Made by a program: the position numbers and the translations under genes. A stretch of DNA of 64,000 nt. It comes from Stenotrophomonas maltophilia (GTDB lineage: Bacteria > Pseudomonadota > Gammaproteobacteria > Xanthomonadales > Xanthomonadaceae). The notes under the pieces are model-generated. The model saw only the letters and a program-made list of their open reading frames with translations, searched no databases and was not told the origin of the DNA. The stretch spans positions 42,884 to 106,883 of the forward strand of contig FOZF01000001.1 of the NCBI GenBank assembly GCA_900113425.1, written 5' to 3'. Below, piece after piece: positions 46,177 to 53,320 of this stretch. The first letter of the stretch is position 1. Each line of letters opens with the position of its first letter.

Positions 46177-47226
46177 ATGAACATCGTGCCCCGTCTGCGC
46201 CTGTGCGCACTTCCGTTGGCTGTTTCGCTGGCACTGGCTGCCTGTGGCGGCCCGTCGGTACCGTCCGACGTCACGACGCCTTCCGGGCCGCCGGCGGCAA
46301 TGGCGGCCGCTGCGGACACCGCGTTGCCGGCAGGCTGGAAGCGCGTGGCCGGTGCCGAGATGCCGGCGGTGCATGACCAGAAGGCCGTGCTGCCGGCCAA
46401 GGTGCATTCCGATGATGGCGCCGATATCGAGGTGACCGACACCCGCCGGATCATCGCCGGCGGCGACGACGTCATCGCGGTGATCGAGGCGCTGGGCCTG
46501 GGCAAGCAGGTGTTTGCCGCACCGACCAACACCACCACCCAGGCTGGCCGGGCTGCGCCGCACCAGTTCCTGTTCAACCGCACCACGGGCGTGGAGGGTG
46601 TGCTGAGCCTGCAGGGTTCGCTGTTCCTGGGCAACAGCCTGCGCCGGCATACCGAGCTGGCGAAGAAGCTGCGCGAGGTGGGGGAGCCGGCGGTGGTCAT
46701 CGACGATCTGCAGCCGGCGCCGGACAAGGTGCGCAAGGTAGCCGCCGCCGTCGGGCTGGCCGAGGCAGGGCAAGCGCTTGCCACGCAGGTGCAGCGTCAG
46801 CTGGACGAGGCCGCAGCGATCGGCCGGGGCCTGGGCCATGCGCCGCGTGTGATCCATGTGTCGGCCACCGGTGCCGGCGGCGCACCGACCGTCGCGGGGG
46901 CCGACAGCGCATCGGCGCAACTGATCGCGCTTGCCGGCGGCGTCAACATCGGCACCGAAGCGGGAGTCAAGAACTACTCGCAGCTGAGCAATGAGGGTGT
47001 GGTTGCCGCGGCACCGGAGGTGATTCTGGTGACCGAGCACGATCTGCAGCTGTTCGGCGGTGCCGAGGGCCTGTGGAAGTCGTACCCGACGCTGAAGCAG
47101 ACACCGGCCGGGCAGGCCAACCGGGTCTGGGTGATGCCGGATGTGCAGCTCAAGTACACCAGCGTAGGCTCCGGGGCAGGCGCGCTGGCGCTGGCACGGG
47201 CGCTGGCGGCGCTGCCGAAGGCATGA
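46177..47226 (+). CDS. hmuT: Hemin ABC transporter, periplasmic binding protein
   Basis: 349 residues from ATG 46177, with AAGGAG upstream. The leader ends in the lipobox LAAC (Cys near 24), making it a lipoprotein. HmuT/ChuT-like type III binding protein: DTRRIIAGGDDVIAVIEALG near 88-107, LFGGAEGLWKSYPTLKQTPA near 290-309. It overlaps hmuU by ATGA. The heme assignment comes from family and order; other chelates are possible. Confidence 0.85.
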   Translation: MNIVPRLRLCALPLAVSLALAACGGPSVPSDVTTPSGPPAAMAAAADTALPAGWKRVAGAEMPAVHDQKAVLPAKVHSDDGADIEVTDTRRIIAGGDDVIAVIEALGLGKQVFAAPTNTTTQAGRAAPHQFLFNRTTGVEGVLSLQGSLFLGNSLRRHTELAKKLREVGEPAVVIDDLQPAPDKVRKVAAAVGLAEAGQALATQVQRQLDEAAAIGRGLGHAPRVIHVSATGAGGAPTVAGADSASAQLIALAGGVNIGTEAGVKNYSQLSNEGVVAAAPEVILVTEHDLQLFGGAEGLWKSYPTLKQTPAGQANRVWVMPDVQLKYTSVGSGAGALALARALAALPKA

Positions 47227-48266
47227 GTCCGGCGGACCGGCGCCGTCGTCGCGGGCGCACGATGTTGATGGTGGCGATGCTGGCACTGCTGGCCGCCGTT
47301 CTGGCCTCGTTCGCGGTCGGGCCGCTGCGCTTGCCACCGCTGGAGGTGCTGCAGGCGCTGGCGGTGAAGATGGGGCTGCTCGATCCGCAGGCGGTGAGCA
47401 GCCGCGACCTGGCGGTGGTCTGGCAGCTGCGCATCCCGCGCGCACTGTTGGGCGCGGTGGTGGGTGCATCGCTGGCGATGGCTGGCGCCAGCCTGCAGGG
47501 CCTGTTCGGCAATCCGTTGGCGGACCCGGGCATTGTCGGTGTCAGCCAGGGTGCAGCGCTGGGCGCGGTCGCCGCCATCGTGCTCGGCGCTGCGGGTGCG
47601 GCCGGCTGGTTGGTTCCGGTGGCCGCGTTTGCCGGTGGTGCGCTGGCGATCGGCCTGACCTACGCGCTTGCCCGGCCGGGCAAGGGCAGCGGCAATGCCA
47701 CCCTGTTGCTGGTCGGCATCGCCATGGCGGCGTTCTGCTCGGCGCTGATCGGTTTCCTTACCTATATCGCCAGCGAGAGCGAACTGCAGTCGCTGGTGTT
47801 CTGGCAGATGGGTTCGCTGGCCCGCGCCAGCTGGAGTGATGTTGCCGCCGTAGTGCCGCTGTTCGCCATCGGCGTGTTCGCGCTGCAGCGCCTGGCAACG
47901 CCACTGGACATGCTGGCGCTGGGGGAGCGGCAGGCCCAGCATCTGGGCCTGGACGTGGCACGGACCCGCCGCCGCCTGGTAGCGTTCAGTGCCCTGCTGG
48001 TGGGTGCGGCCGTCGCGTTCGCCGGCTCGATCAGCTTCGTCGGCCTGGTGGTGCCACACGTGGCGCGCATGCTGGTGGGGCCGGGGCATCGCTGGTTGCT
48101 GCCCCTTTCCGGCCTGCTGGGGGCGCTGCTGATCGTGGTGGCCGATACGGCCGCGCGCACGCTCGACCCGCCGGCGGAGATTCCGCTCGGTCTGTTCTCG
48201 GCCGCACTGGGCGCACCGTTCTTCCTCTGGCTGGTGCTGCAGCAGCGCCGCAAGGCGGCACCATGA
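47223..48266 (+). CDS. hmuU: Hemin ABC transporter, FecCD-family permease
   Basis: 347 residues from ATG 47223, with nine to ten predicted membrane helices. FecCD features include LRIPRALLGAVVGASLAMAG (about 68-87), LQGLFGNPLADPGIVGVSQG, and FVGLVVPHVARMLVGPGHRW near 278 that contacts the ATPase. It overlaps both hmuT and hmuV by ATGA, indicating strict co-translation. Confidence 0.9.
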   Translation: MSPADRRRRRGRTMLMVAMLALLAAVLASFAVGPLRLPPLEVLQALAVKMGLLDPQAVSSRDLAVVWQLRIPRALLGAVVGASLAMAGASLQGLFGNPLADPGIVGVSQGAALGAVAAIVLGAAGAAGWLVPVAAFAGGALAIGLTYALARPGKGSGNATLLLVGIAMAAFCSALIGFLTYIASESELQSLVFWQMGSLARASWSDVAAVVPLFAIGVFALQRLATPLDMLALGERQAQHLGLDVARTRRRLVAFSALLVGAAVAFAGSISFVGLVVPHVARMLVGPGHRWLLPLSGLLGALLIVVADTAARTLDPPAEIPLGLFSAALGAPFFLWLVLQQRRKAAP

Positions 48267-49024
48267 CGGCCCTGCTTCAACTGCGCGACGTCGTGGTGCG
48301 GCGCGGGCAGCGTGAGATCCTGCACGGCATCAACCTGGGGTTCGAGCCGGCGACGGTCACTGCCCTGGTGGGGCCCAACGGCGCTGGCAAATCGACGCTG
48401 CTGGCAGTGGCTGCGGGCGATCTGCGTGCCGATGCGGGTGAGGTGAGCCTGCGTGGCAGGCCGCTGGCCGGCTACAAGGCCGGTCCACTGGCGCGCGAGC
48501 GCGCGGTGATGCCGCAGGAGCACGGCGTGCGCTTCGCCTTCAGCGTGGAGGAGGTGGTGGCGATGGGGCGCCTGCCACACCCGCCCGATCCCGTACGCGA
48601 TGACACGCAGGTGGAGGCCGCGATCAACGCGACCGAACTTCAGGCGCTGCGCCTGCGCGAGGTGCAGCAGTTGTCCGGTGGCGAGTCGGCCCGGACCACG
48701 TTCGCGCGCGTGCTGGCGCAGGATACGCCGCTGCTGCTGCTCGACGAGCCGACCGCTGCGCTGGATCTGCGTCACCAGGAGCGCACGCTGCGCAGCGTGC
48801 GTGCCTGTGCCGAGGCCGGGGCGTGCGTGATCGTGGTGCTGCACGACCTGAATCTGGCCGCCGGCCATGCCGACCGCATCGTGCTGCTGGAGCAGGGCAG
48901 GGTGGCCGCCGATGGCTCACCCTCGCAGGTGTTGACCGTGGACACCCTGCAGCGGGTCTATCAGCAGGACGTGGTCGTACTGGAACATCCGAAGCGGGGC
49001 GTGCCGCTGGTGGTGGTCACCTGA
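48263..49024 (+). CDS. hmuV: Hemin ABC transporter, ATPase
   Basis: 253 residues. Walker A GPNGAGKST (about 37-45), signature LSGGESART (about 138), Walker B LLLLDEPTAALD (about 155), and H-loop VVLHDLNLAAGHAD. It is the last gene of the operon. No TonB-dependent heme receptor is in the window, so uptake across the outer membrane must be encoded elsewhere. Confidence 0.92.
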   Translation: MTALLQLRDVVVRRGQREILHGINLGFEPATVTALVGPNGAGKSTLLAVAAGDLRADAGEVSLRGRPLAGYKAGPLARERAVMPQEHGVRFAFSVEEVVAMGRLPHPPDPVRDDTQVEAAINATELQALRLREVQQLSGGESARTTFARVLAQDTPLLLLDEPTAALDLRHQERTLRSVRACAEAGACVIVVLHDLNLAAGHADRIVLLEQGRVAADGSPSQVLTVDTLQRVYQQDVVVLEHPKRGVPLVVVT

Positions 49025-49075
49025 TCCGGCGTCGGAAGGAATCCTCATCGTTCCACTGGTGCGCGCAATCAGCGC

Positions 49076-49103
49076 TTGCGCGCCAGATTCACAGGTCTAG
49101 AAT
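49076..49103 (+). promoter_or_regulatory. Promoter of the EF-G-paralogue leader
   Basis: TTGCGC (49076-49081), 16 bases, TAGAAT (49098-49103). The predicted start is at about 49110-49111, exactly at the ATG of the 29-codon leader ORF. Confidence 0.6.
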
Positions 49104-49110
49104 GCGCCCC

Positions 49111-49200
49111 ATGAACCGGATGCCGCTCCTGAAGTTTCTCACCCTGACCCGCGCAAGCGCGGAACGGGCGTGTCTGCCTGGAGCTCGACGGGGCCGCTGA
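49111..49200 (+). CDS. Putative 29-residue leader peptide
   Basis: A 29-codon ORF beginning MNRMPLLKFLTLTRASAERA and ending ARRGR, with stop at 49198-49200. It has no Shine-Dalgarno site; if the promoter just before it is real, translation would start on a leaderless message. Its stop lies 25 bases before an intrinsic terminator. This layout is like the tet(M) attenuator leader, though here it precedes an EF-G paralogue. Coding is inferred from position alone. Confidence 0.4.
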   Translation: MNRMPLLKFLTLTRASAERACLPGARRGR

Positions 49201-49224
49201 ACCGGCCACCGTTTGACCATCCAC

Positions 49225-49249
49225 AGAGCGCCCTCCGGGGCGCTCTTTT
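49225..49249 (+). terminator. Intrinsic terminator/attenuator in EF-G-paralogue leader
   Basis: Nine-bp stem AGAGCGCCC / GGGCGCTCT with a TCCG loop, then TTTTCGTTT. It could simply end hmuV transcription, but lies 200 bp beyond hmuV and after a separate promoter, so attenuation of the downstream gene is more likely. Confidence 0.75.
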
Positions 49250-49300
49250 CGTTTCCGCAGTCCCTTTCATCCACCCGCTGCACCGCAAGGAGAACGTGCC

Positions 49301-49330
49301 ATGCACCAGATCGCCGAGACCGAACGCTAG
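49301..49330 (+). CDS. Putative 9-residue leader peptide MHQIAETER
   Basis: Nine codons followed by TAG, with a strong Shine-Dalgarno AAGGAG (49287-49292) at ideal spacing, far better than that of the gene it precedes. Its stop codon touches the first of two competing hairpins. The good ribosome site for so short an ORF suggests a regulatory leader. Confidence 0.45.
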   Translation: MHQIAETER

Positions 49331-49376
49331 CCGCGCACCCTGTCGCCAACCGGGGTGCGCGGCCCCCGAAGTTGGC
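49331..49376 (+). promoter_or_regulatory. Two mutually exclusive hairpins before the EF-G paralogue
   Basis: Hairpin A pairs CCGCGCACCC (49331-49340) with GGGTGCGCGG (49353-49362). Hairpin B pairs GCCAAC-CGGGG (49345-49355) with CCCCG-AA-GTTGGC (49364-49376). They share 49353-49355 and cannot coexist. Hairpin B ends 4 bases before the AGGA site (49381-49384) of the downstream gene, so a ribosome on the nine-codon ORF could switch its translation. Confidence 0.55.
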
Positions 49377-49393
49377 TTGCAGGAACCCATCAC

Positions 49394-51430
49394 ATGAACA
49401 CCCAGATCCTTTCCCGTCGTCGCAACCTCGGCATCATTGCCCACATCGACGCCGGCAAGACCACGCTCACCGAACGACTGCTGTGGAAGAGCGGCGAGAT
49501 CCACCGCGTCGGTGAGGTCCATGACGGCAACGCCACCACCGATTTCTCGGCGATCGAACGCGAACGTGGCATCACCATCGGCGCAGCAGCCGTGCAGGCG
49601 CAGTGGGCGCCGCGCGATCTGCCGCCGCATCGGCTGACCCTGATCGACACCCCGGGGCACATCGATTTCGCCATTGAAGTCGAGCGTTCGCTGCGGGTGC
49701 TTGACGGTGCCGTTGCGGTGTTCTCCGCCGTGGATGGCGTGCAGCCGCAGTCGGAAACGGTGTGGCGCCAGGCGCGCCGGCACCAGGTGCCGTTGATCGC
49801 CTTCGTCAACAAGATGGATCGTGTCGGCGCCTCGTTCGAGCGCGTGCTGGAGCAGCTGCAGGACAAGCTGCAGGCGCGGCCGTGGGCGCTGGGTGTGCCG
49901 CTGGGCAGCGAAAGCGACTTCAGCGGCTGGGTCGATCTGGTCGATGAGCGCGTGCTGCAGTGGCGCGACGGCGGCAGGGTGACCATCACGCCGTGGGATG
50001 ACGCCGCACGCAGCCAGTGGCAACCGCGGCGCGACGCGCTGGTGGAGGCCGTGGCCGACCATGATGAGCGTTTGGCCGATGCGTGGCTGGAAGGCCGGGT
50101 GATCGATGCGGAACTGCTGCGCGCGGCACTCCGGCGGGCGACGCTGGCCGGTGCGGGCGTGCCGGTGCTTGCGGGTGCGGCGTTCAAGGACAAAGGCATC
50201 GAGGCGCTGCTGGATGCGGTGGTCGATTACCTGCCTTCGCCGCTGGATCGGCCTGCCGTCACTGCCGAAGGCGAGGCCGGCGACGTGCTGCTGCCGCCGG
50301 ATCCGGAGGGTCCGCTGGCGGGCCTGCTGTTCAAGATCACCCATCAGCAGCACGGCGCGCTGAGCTTCGTGAGGCTGTACTCGGGGACGCTGAAGGCAGG
50401 CGACGCTGTGGCCAGCTCGCAGCATGCGCAGGGGCGGCGTGTGAGCCGCCTGGTGCGGGTGCAGGCAGACCAGACCCATGACATCGAGCAGGCCGTGGCC
50501 GGTGACATCGTCGCGGTGCTGGGCTGGAAGGATGCAGTCAGCGGTGAAACGCTGAGCGCGCGTGACCAGCCGCTGCGCCTGGAGAGCATCCAGGCACAGG
50601 CGCCGGTGCTGGCGTGGCGCCTGGAACCTGCGCGTGCAGCGGACCTGATCCGCATGGCGCAGGGGCTGGCCAGCCTCGCCCAGGAGGATCCGTCGTTCCG
50701 CGTGGAAACTGATCGCGAGAGCGGCGAAACGCTGGTGTGGGGCATGGGCGAACTGCACCTGGAGGTGATGGTCGAGCGTCTGCGCAGCGAATGGAAGGTC
50801 GATGTCGGCATCGGTTCGCCGCGCGTTGCCTACCAGGAAACGCCGTTGCGCGCGGTCTCCGGCGTGGTCGGCAGGGTCGTCAAGCAGAGCGGTGGCCAAG
50901 GCCAGTTCGCCCATGTGGTGCTGGACGTGGCGCCGCGCGAGGACGACCAGGTGGTGTTCAACGATCGCATCGTGGGAGGCGTGATCCCCCGTGGTTTCAT
51001 CGCAGCGGTGGAGAAGGGTGTGCGTGCGGCGCTGTCGGAAGGACCGCATGGGCATCCGGTCGTGGGCATCGAAGTGACCCTGGTGGACGGCCAGACCCAT
51101 GCCAAGGATTCTTCGGACATGGCGTTCCACCGGGCCGGCAGTGAGGCCGTCAGGGCCGCGCTGGCCAGTGCCGGCACGCAGGTGCTGGAGCCGGTGATGG
51201 CGGTAACGGTGCATTCGCCCTCGGCGTCGGTGGGGGACGTGGTCGGCGACCTCAACCGTCGCCACGGCCGCGTCGCGCGCATCGAAGACCAGGAGGGTCG
51301 TGCCGAAGTGAGCGGCTTCGCACCGCTTGCGCAACTGGTGGGCTACACCACTGCGTTGCGCTCGCTCAGCCAGGGTCGCGCCAGCAGTGAGGCGCACCTG
51401 CACGGTTACGAGCCGGTACGCGCTGCCTGA
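49394..51430 (+). CDS. Elongation factor G paralogue (translational GTPase)
   Basis: 678 residues from ATG 49394 (MNTQILSRRRNLGIIAH). G1 AHIDAGKT (16-23), switch I ERERGITIGAAA, G3 DTPGHIDF, G4 NKMD (139-142), then EF-G domains II-V with DSSDMAFHRAGSEAV in domain IV and LRSLSQGRA near the end. Its G-domain is EF-G-like rather than TetM-like. The main fusA normally lies in the str operon with rpsL, rpsG and tuf, none of which are here, so this is a secondary copy. It may act in ribosome recycling, ribosome protection or fusidic-acid tolerance; the sequence does not decide. The leader suggests translation-sensitive control. Confidence 0.88.
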   Translation: MNTQILSRRRNLGIIAHIDAGKTTLTERLLWKSGEIHRVGEVHDGNATTDFSAIERERGITIGAAAVQAQWAPRDLPPHRLTLIDTPGHIDFAIEVERSLRVLDGAVAVFSAVDGVQPQSETVWRQARRHQVPLIAFVNKMDRVGASFERVLEQLQDKLQARPWALGVPLGSESDFSGWVDLVDERVLQWRDGGRVTITPWDDAARSQWQPRRDALVEAVADHDERLADAWLEGRVIDAELLRAALRRATLAGAGVPVLAGAAFKDKGIEALLDAVVDYLPSPLDRPAVTAEGEAGDVLLPPDPEGPLAGLLFKITHQQHGALSFVRLYSGTLKAGDAVASSQHAQGRRVSRLVRVQADQTHDIEQAVAGDIVAVLGWKDAVSGETLSARDQPLRLESIQAQAPVLAWRLEPARAADLIRMAQGLASLAQEDPSFRVETDRESGETLVWGMGELHLEVMVERLRSEWKVDVGIGSPRVAYQETPLRAVSGVVGRVVKQSGGQGQFAHVVLDVAPREDDQVVFNDRIVGGVIPRGFIAAVEKGVRAALSEGPHGHPVVGIEVTLVDGQTHAKDSSDMAFHRAGSEAVRAALASAGTQVLEPVMAVTVHSPSASVGDVVGDLNRRHGRVARIEDQEGRAEVSGFAPLAQLVGYTTALRSLSQGRASSEAHLHGYEPVRAA

Positions 51431-51442
51431 AGTGAGTGTGCA

Positions 51443-51464
51443 AGGGGCCCGTTCGCGGGCCCCT
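51443..51464 (+). terminator. Intrinsic terminator after EF-G paralogue
   Basis: Nine-bp stem AGGGGCCCG / CGGGCCCCT with a TTCG loop, 13 bp after the stop codon, followed by CTTGCTG (weak T-tract). Confidence 0.8.
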
Positions 51465-51590
51465 CTTGCTGTCGGCGAACGGCGGCAGGGTGCATTGCAG
51501 TGCAACAAATGTGTAGAAAAAGCTGGATTAAAGTGATGCCTCACGATAAATTGCGCACCCGTCGTTGCTTGCCGCTGTCTGCCCCCACCC

Positions 51591-51863
51591 ATGCGTGATG
51601 ACAAAGACCCCGGAACCCTGGAGCTGACCCTGCCGCGCAAGCGCGGTCGTCCGCCCAAATTCGGGTACGCGATGAGCGATGCGCAGCGTGCTGCGCGTTA
51701 CCGCGCACGCAGGTCGGGCCAGGCCAACCACGCCGACGTGCGCTCCTGCAGTGACATGGTCCTGCTGGACAAGATCCGCGCCGCGGTCAGTGCGCGCGAC
51801 ACCGAACTGGCGGGCTTCCTTGTCCACGTCCTGTGGCAGCGCTATCCGCTGCAGCTGAAATAA
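51591..51863 (+). CDS. Small basic protein with AT-hook-like motif
   Basis: 90 residues. PRKRGRPPKFGYAMSDAQRA (15-34), followed by ARYRARR, contains the AT-hook core GRP flanked by basic residues, and a helical C-terminal half (LDKIRAAVSARDTELAGFLV). Similar N-terminal RGRPPK-G-x-AM motifs occur in small uncharacterised proteobacterial proteins. DNA binding is inferred. It has its own 160-bp upstream region with an inverted repeat (TGCATTGCAGTGCA, 51490-51503). Confidence 0.65.
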   Translation: MRDDKDPGTLELTLPRKRGRPPKFGYAMSDAQRAARYRARRSGQANHADVRSCSDMVLLDKIRAAVSARDTELAGFLVHVLWQRYPLQLK

Positions 51864-51973
51864 GTCAGTGCCGGGGTGGTGGTCGTCACCCGGCTTGTTG
51901 ATAATGCGGGATTCAGGTTGTTCCCGCTGGCGCGCCCGGGATGGCAGGCGCGCATGATGAAACGGTTCCTACG

Positions 51974-52726
51974 ATGACCACCAGCGACACCACCACCGAA
52001 GCGGCGCAGACCGGCACCCCCCTGTTCTACACCCGTCCGGTGCCGCTGCAGGCTGATGTGCACGCCGACCTGCGCATCCTGCCGGGCAAGCTTGATTTCG
52101 CCGCCGGCAACAACGCCATTCCGCTGGTGCTCGGCGAGTTCTCGCTGGCACTGCACCATTTCCCGATCCTGTTCGCCGGCCCGGGCGCCGTGCCGATGGC
52201 CGCCGTCGGCGTGACCAACGAGAACCTGTTCATCAAGGACGGACTGTGGGAAGACGAGGCCTACATCCCGGCCTATCTGCGTCGCCACCCCTTCATCTTC
52301 ATCGACACCGGCGCGGACAATGATTTCCTGCTGGGCATCGATGAAGCGAGCCCCCGCGTGGTCAAGGGAGGCGAAGAAGGCCAGGCACTGTTCGCCGACG
52401 GCAAGGCCACCGACATGGTGCAGCAGGCGCTGGAGTTCTGCGGCCAGTACACCCGCGAGCACGAACAGACCCAGGCCTTCTCCAAGGCGCTCATCGAAAA
52501 GGGGCTGCTGGTCGAGCGCAACGCGACCGTACGCGCTCCGAACGGCCAGGAGTTCAACCTCAACGGCTTCCAGGTCGTCGACGTCGAGAAGTTCGTCGCG
52601 CTGCCCGAGGAAACCGTGATCGAGTGGCACCGCAGCGGTTGGCTGGCCCTGATCCACCAGCACCTGATGTCGCTGGGTCGCTTCAACGACCTGACCCGTC
52701 GCCAGGTCGAGCGCCTGGCAGCCTGA
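51974..52726 (+). CDS. SapC-family protein
   Basis: 250 residues matching the SapC family (PF07277), named from a Campylobacter S-layer locus but of unknown function. Seen: FAAGNNAIPLVLGEFSLALH near 41-60, AVGVTNENLFIKDGLWEDEA near 76-95, and LNGFQVVDVEKFVALPEE near 196. No signal peptide, so cytosolic or exported by another path. ATG 51974 gives MTTSDTTTEAA; ATG 51941 in the same frame is an alternative, and neither has a good Shine-Dalgarno site. Confidence 0.82.
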   Translation: MTTSDTTTEAAQTGTPLFYTRPVPLQADVHADLRILPGKLDFAAGNNAIPLVLGEFSLALHHFPILFAGPGAVPMAAVGVTNENLFIKDGLWEDEAYIPAYLRRHPFIFIDTGADNDFLLGIDEASPRVVKGGEEGQALFADGKATDMVQQALEFCGQYTREHEQTQAFSKALIEKGLLVERNATVRAPNGQEFNLNGFQVVDVEKFVALPEETVIEWHRSGWLALIHQHLMSLGRFNDLTRRQVERLAA

Positions 52727-52739
52727 GCGCGCTGAAGGG

Positions 52740-52765
52740 CCGGGCTCCCGCGCAGCGGGGCCCGG
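52740..52765. terminator. Hairpin between convergent sapC and lipocalin genes
   Basis: Stem CCGGGCTCCCG / CGGGGCCCGG with a CGCAG loop in the 53-bp gap between two gene ends. Short T-tracts on both strands; likely bidirectional terminator. Confidence 0.65.
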
Positions 52766-52779
52766 TCATTGGCGGGGCG

Positions 52780-53313
52780 TCAGCGCAGTGACTGCGGTAC
52801 GCGCCGCAGCTCGCGGGTGTCGTATCCCATCGCGGCGATGCGCTTCACTGCCTGCGCATAGTCCTCCGCGGAGACCTGCGGGGTACGGGCCATGTACCAC
52901 ACGTAGTCGCGCTTGCTGCGCGCCACGATGGTCTGTCGGTAGTCGCTATCGACCCAGGCAATGACGTACTCGGCCTGGATGGGCCATACGAACTGCATGC
53001 CCCAGATGGCGCCGTTGCCTTCCTTCTCGACCCTGCCTATCGGGTGCATCGATCGCTGTGGTGCGTCGAAACTGCCCTTGCGATAGGTGAAGGTGGTCTG
53101 GATGCGGCCGTCCGGCCGCGGCGCGTAGCTTTCGATGGCGTCAAACGCTTCGCGTTCCGGCCAGGAAGGGATATGGGCAATGACGTACCAGTCACCCATG
53201 AAGCGGGGAACGTCGACTGACTGCGGCCGCGGCAGGGGGCGCAGGTCACTTGAACTGCAGCCGGTGCCGAACAGGGCGATCGCCAGGAACGAGAGCAGCG
53301 GAAGGGGGCGCAT
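52780..53313 (-). CDS. blc: Bacterial lipocalin (Blc-like lipoprotein)
   Basis: 177 residues from ATG 53313 (MRPLPLLSFLAIALFG); lipobox ends at GTGC (Cys near 19). Lipocalin signature GDWYVIAHIP (about 39-48) and the C-terminal strand ARTPQVSAEDYAQAVKRI. Blc in E. coli is an outer-membrane lipoprotein that binds fatty acids and lysophospholipids. Last gene of the eight-gene lipid operon; seven bp from the upstream methyltransferase gene. Confidence 0.9.
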   Translation of the reverse strand: MRPLPLLSFLAIALFGTGCSSSDLRPLPRPQSVDVPRFMGDWYVIAHIPSWPEREAFDAIESYAPRPDGRIQTTFTYRKGSFDAPQRSMHPIGRVEKEGNGAIWGMQFVWPIQAEYVIAWVDSDYRQTIVARSKRDYVWYMARTPQVSAEDYAQAVKRIAAMGYDTRELRRVPQSLR

Positions 53314-53320
53314 GGTGACC

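Noticed and set aside
49225..49249. Reading this hairpin only as the terminator of hmuV
   Set aside because: It is 200 bp past hmuV and after a separate promoter-like site and ORF, and is followed closely by another ORF and the EF-G paralogue. A simple terminator role is possible but does not explain the rest of the leader.
49394..51430. Tetracycline ribosomal protection protein (TetM/TetO)
   Set aside because: Switch I (ERERGITIGAAA), the GEVHDGNATTD segment and domain IV are EF-G-like; TetM-class proteins have a different G domain (LERQRGITIQT) and end.
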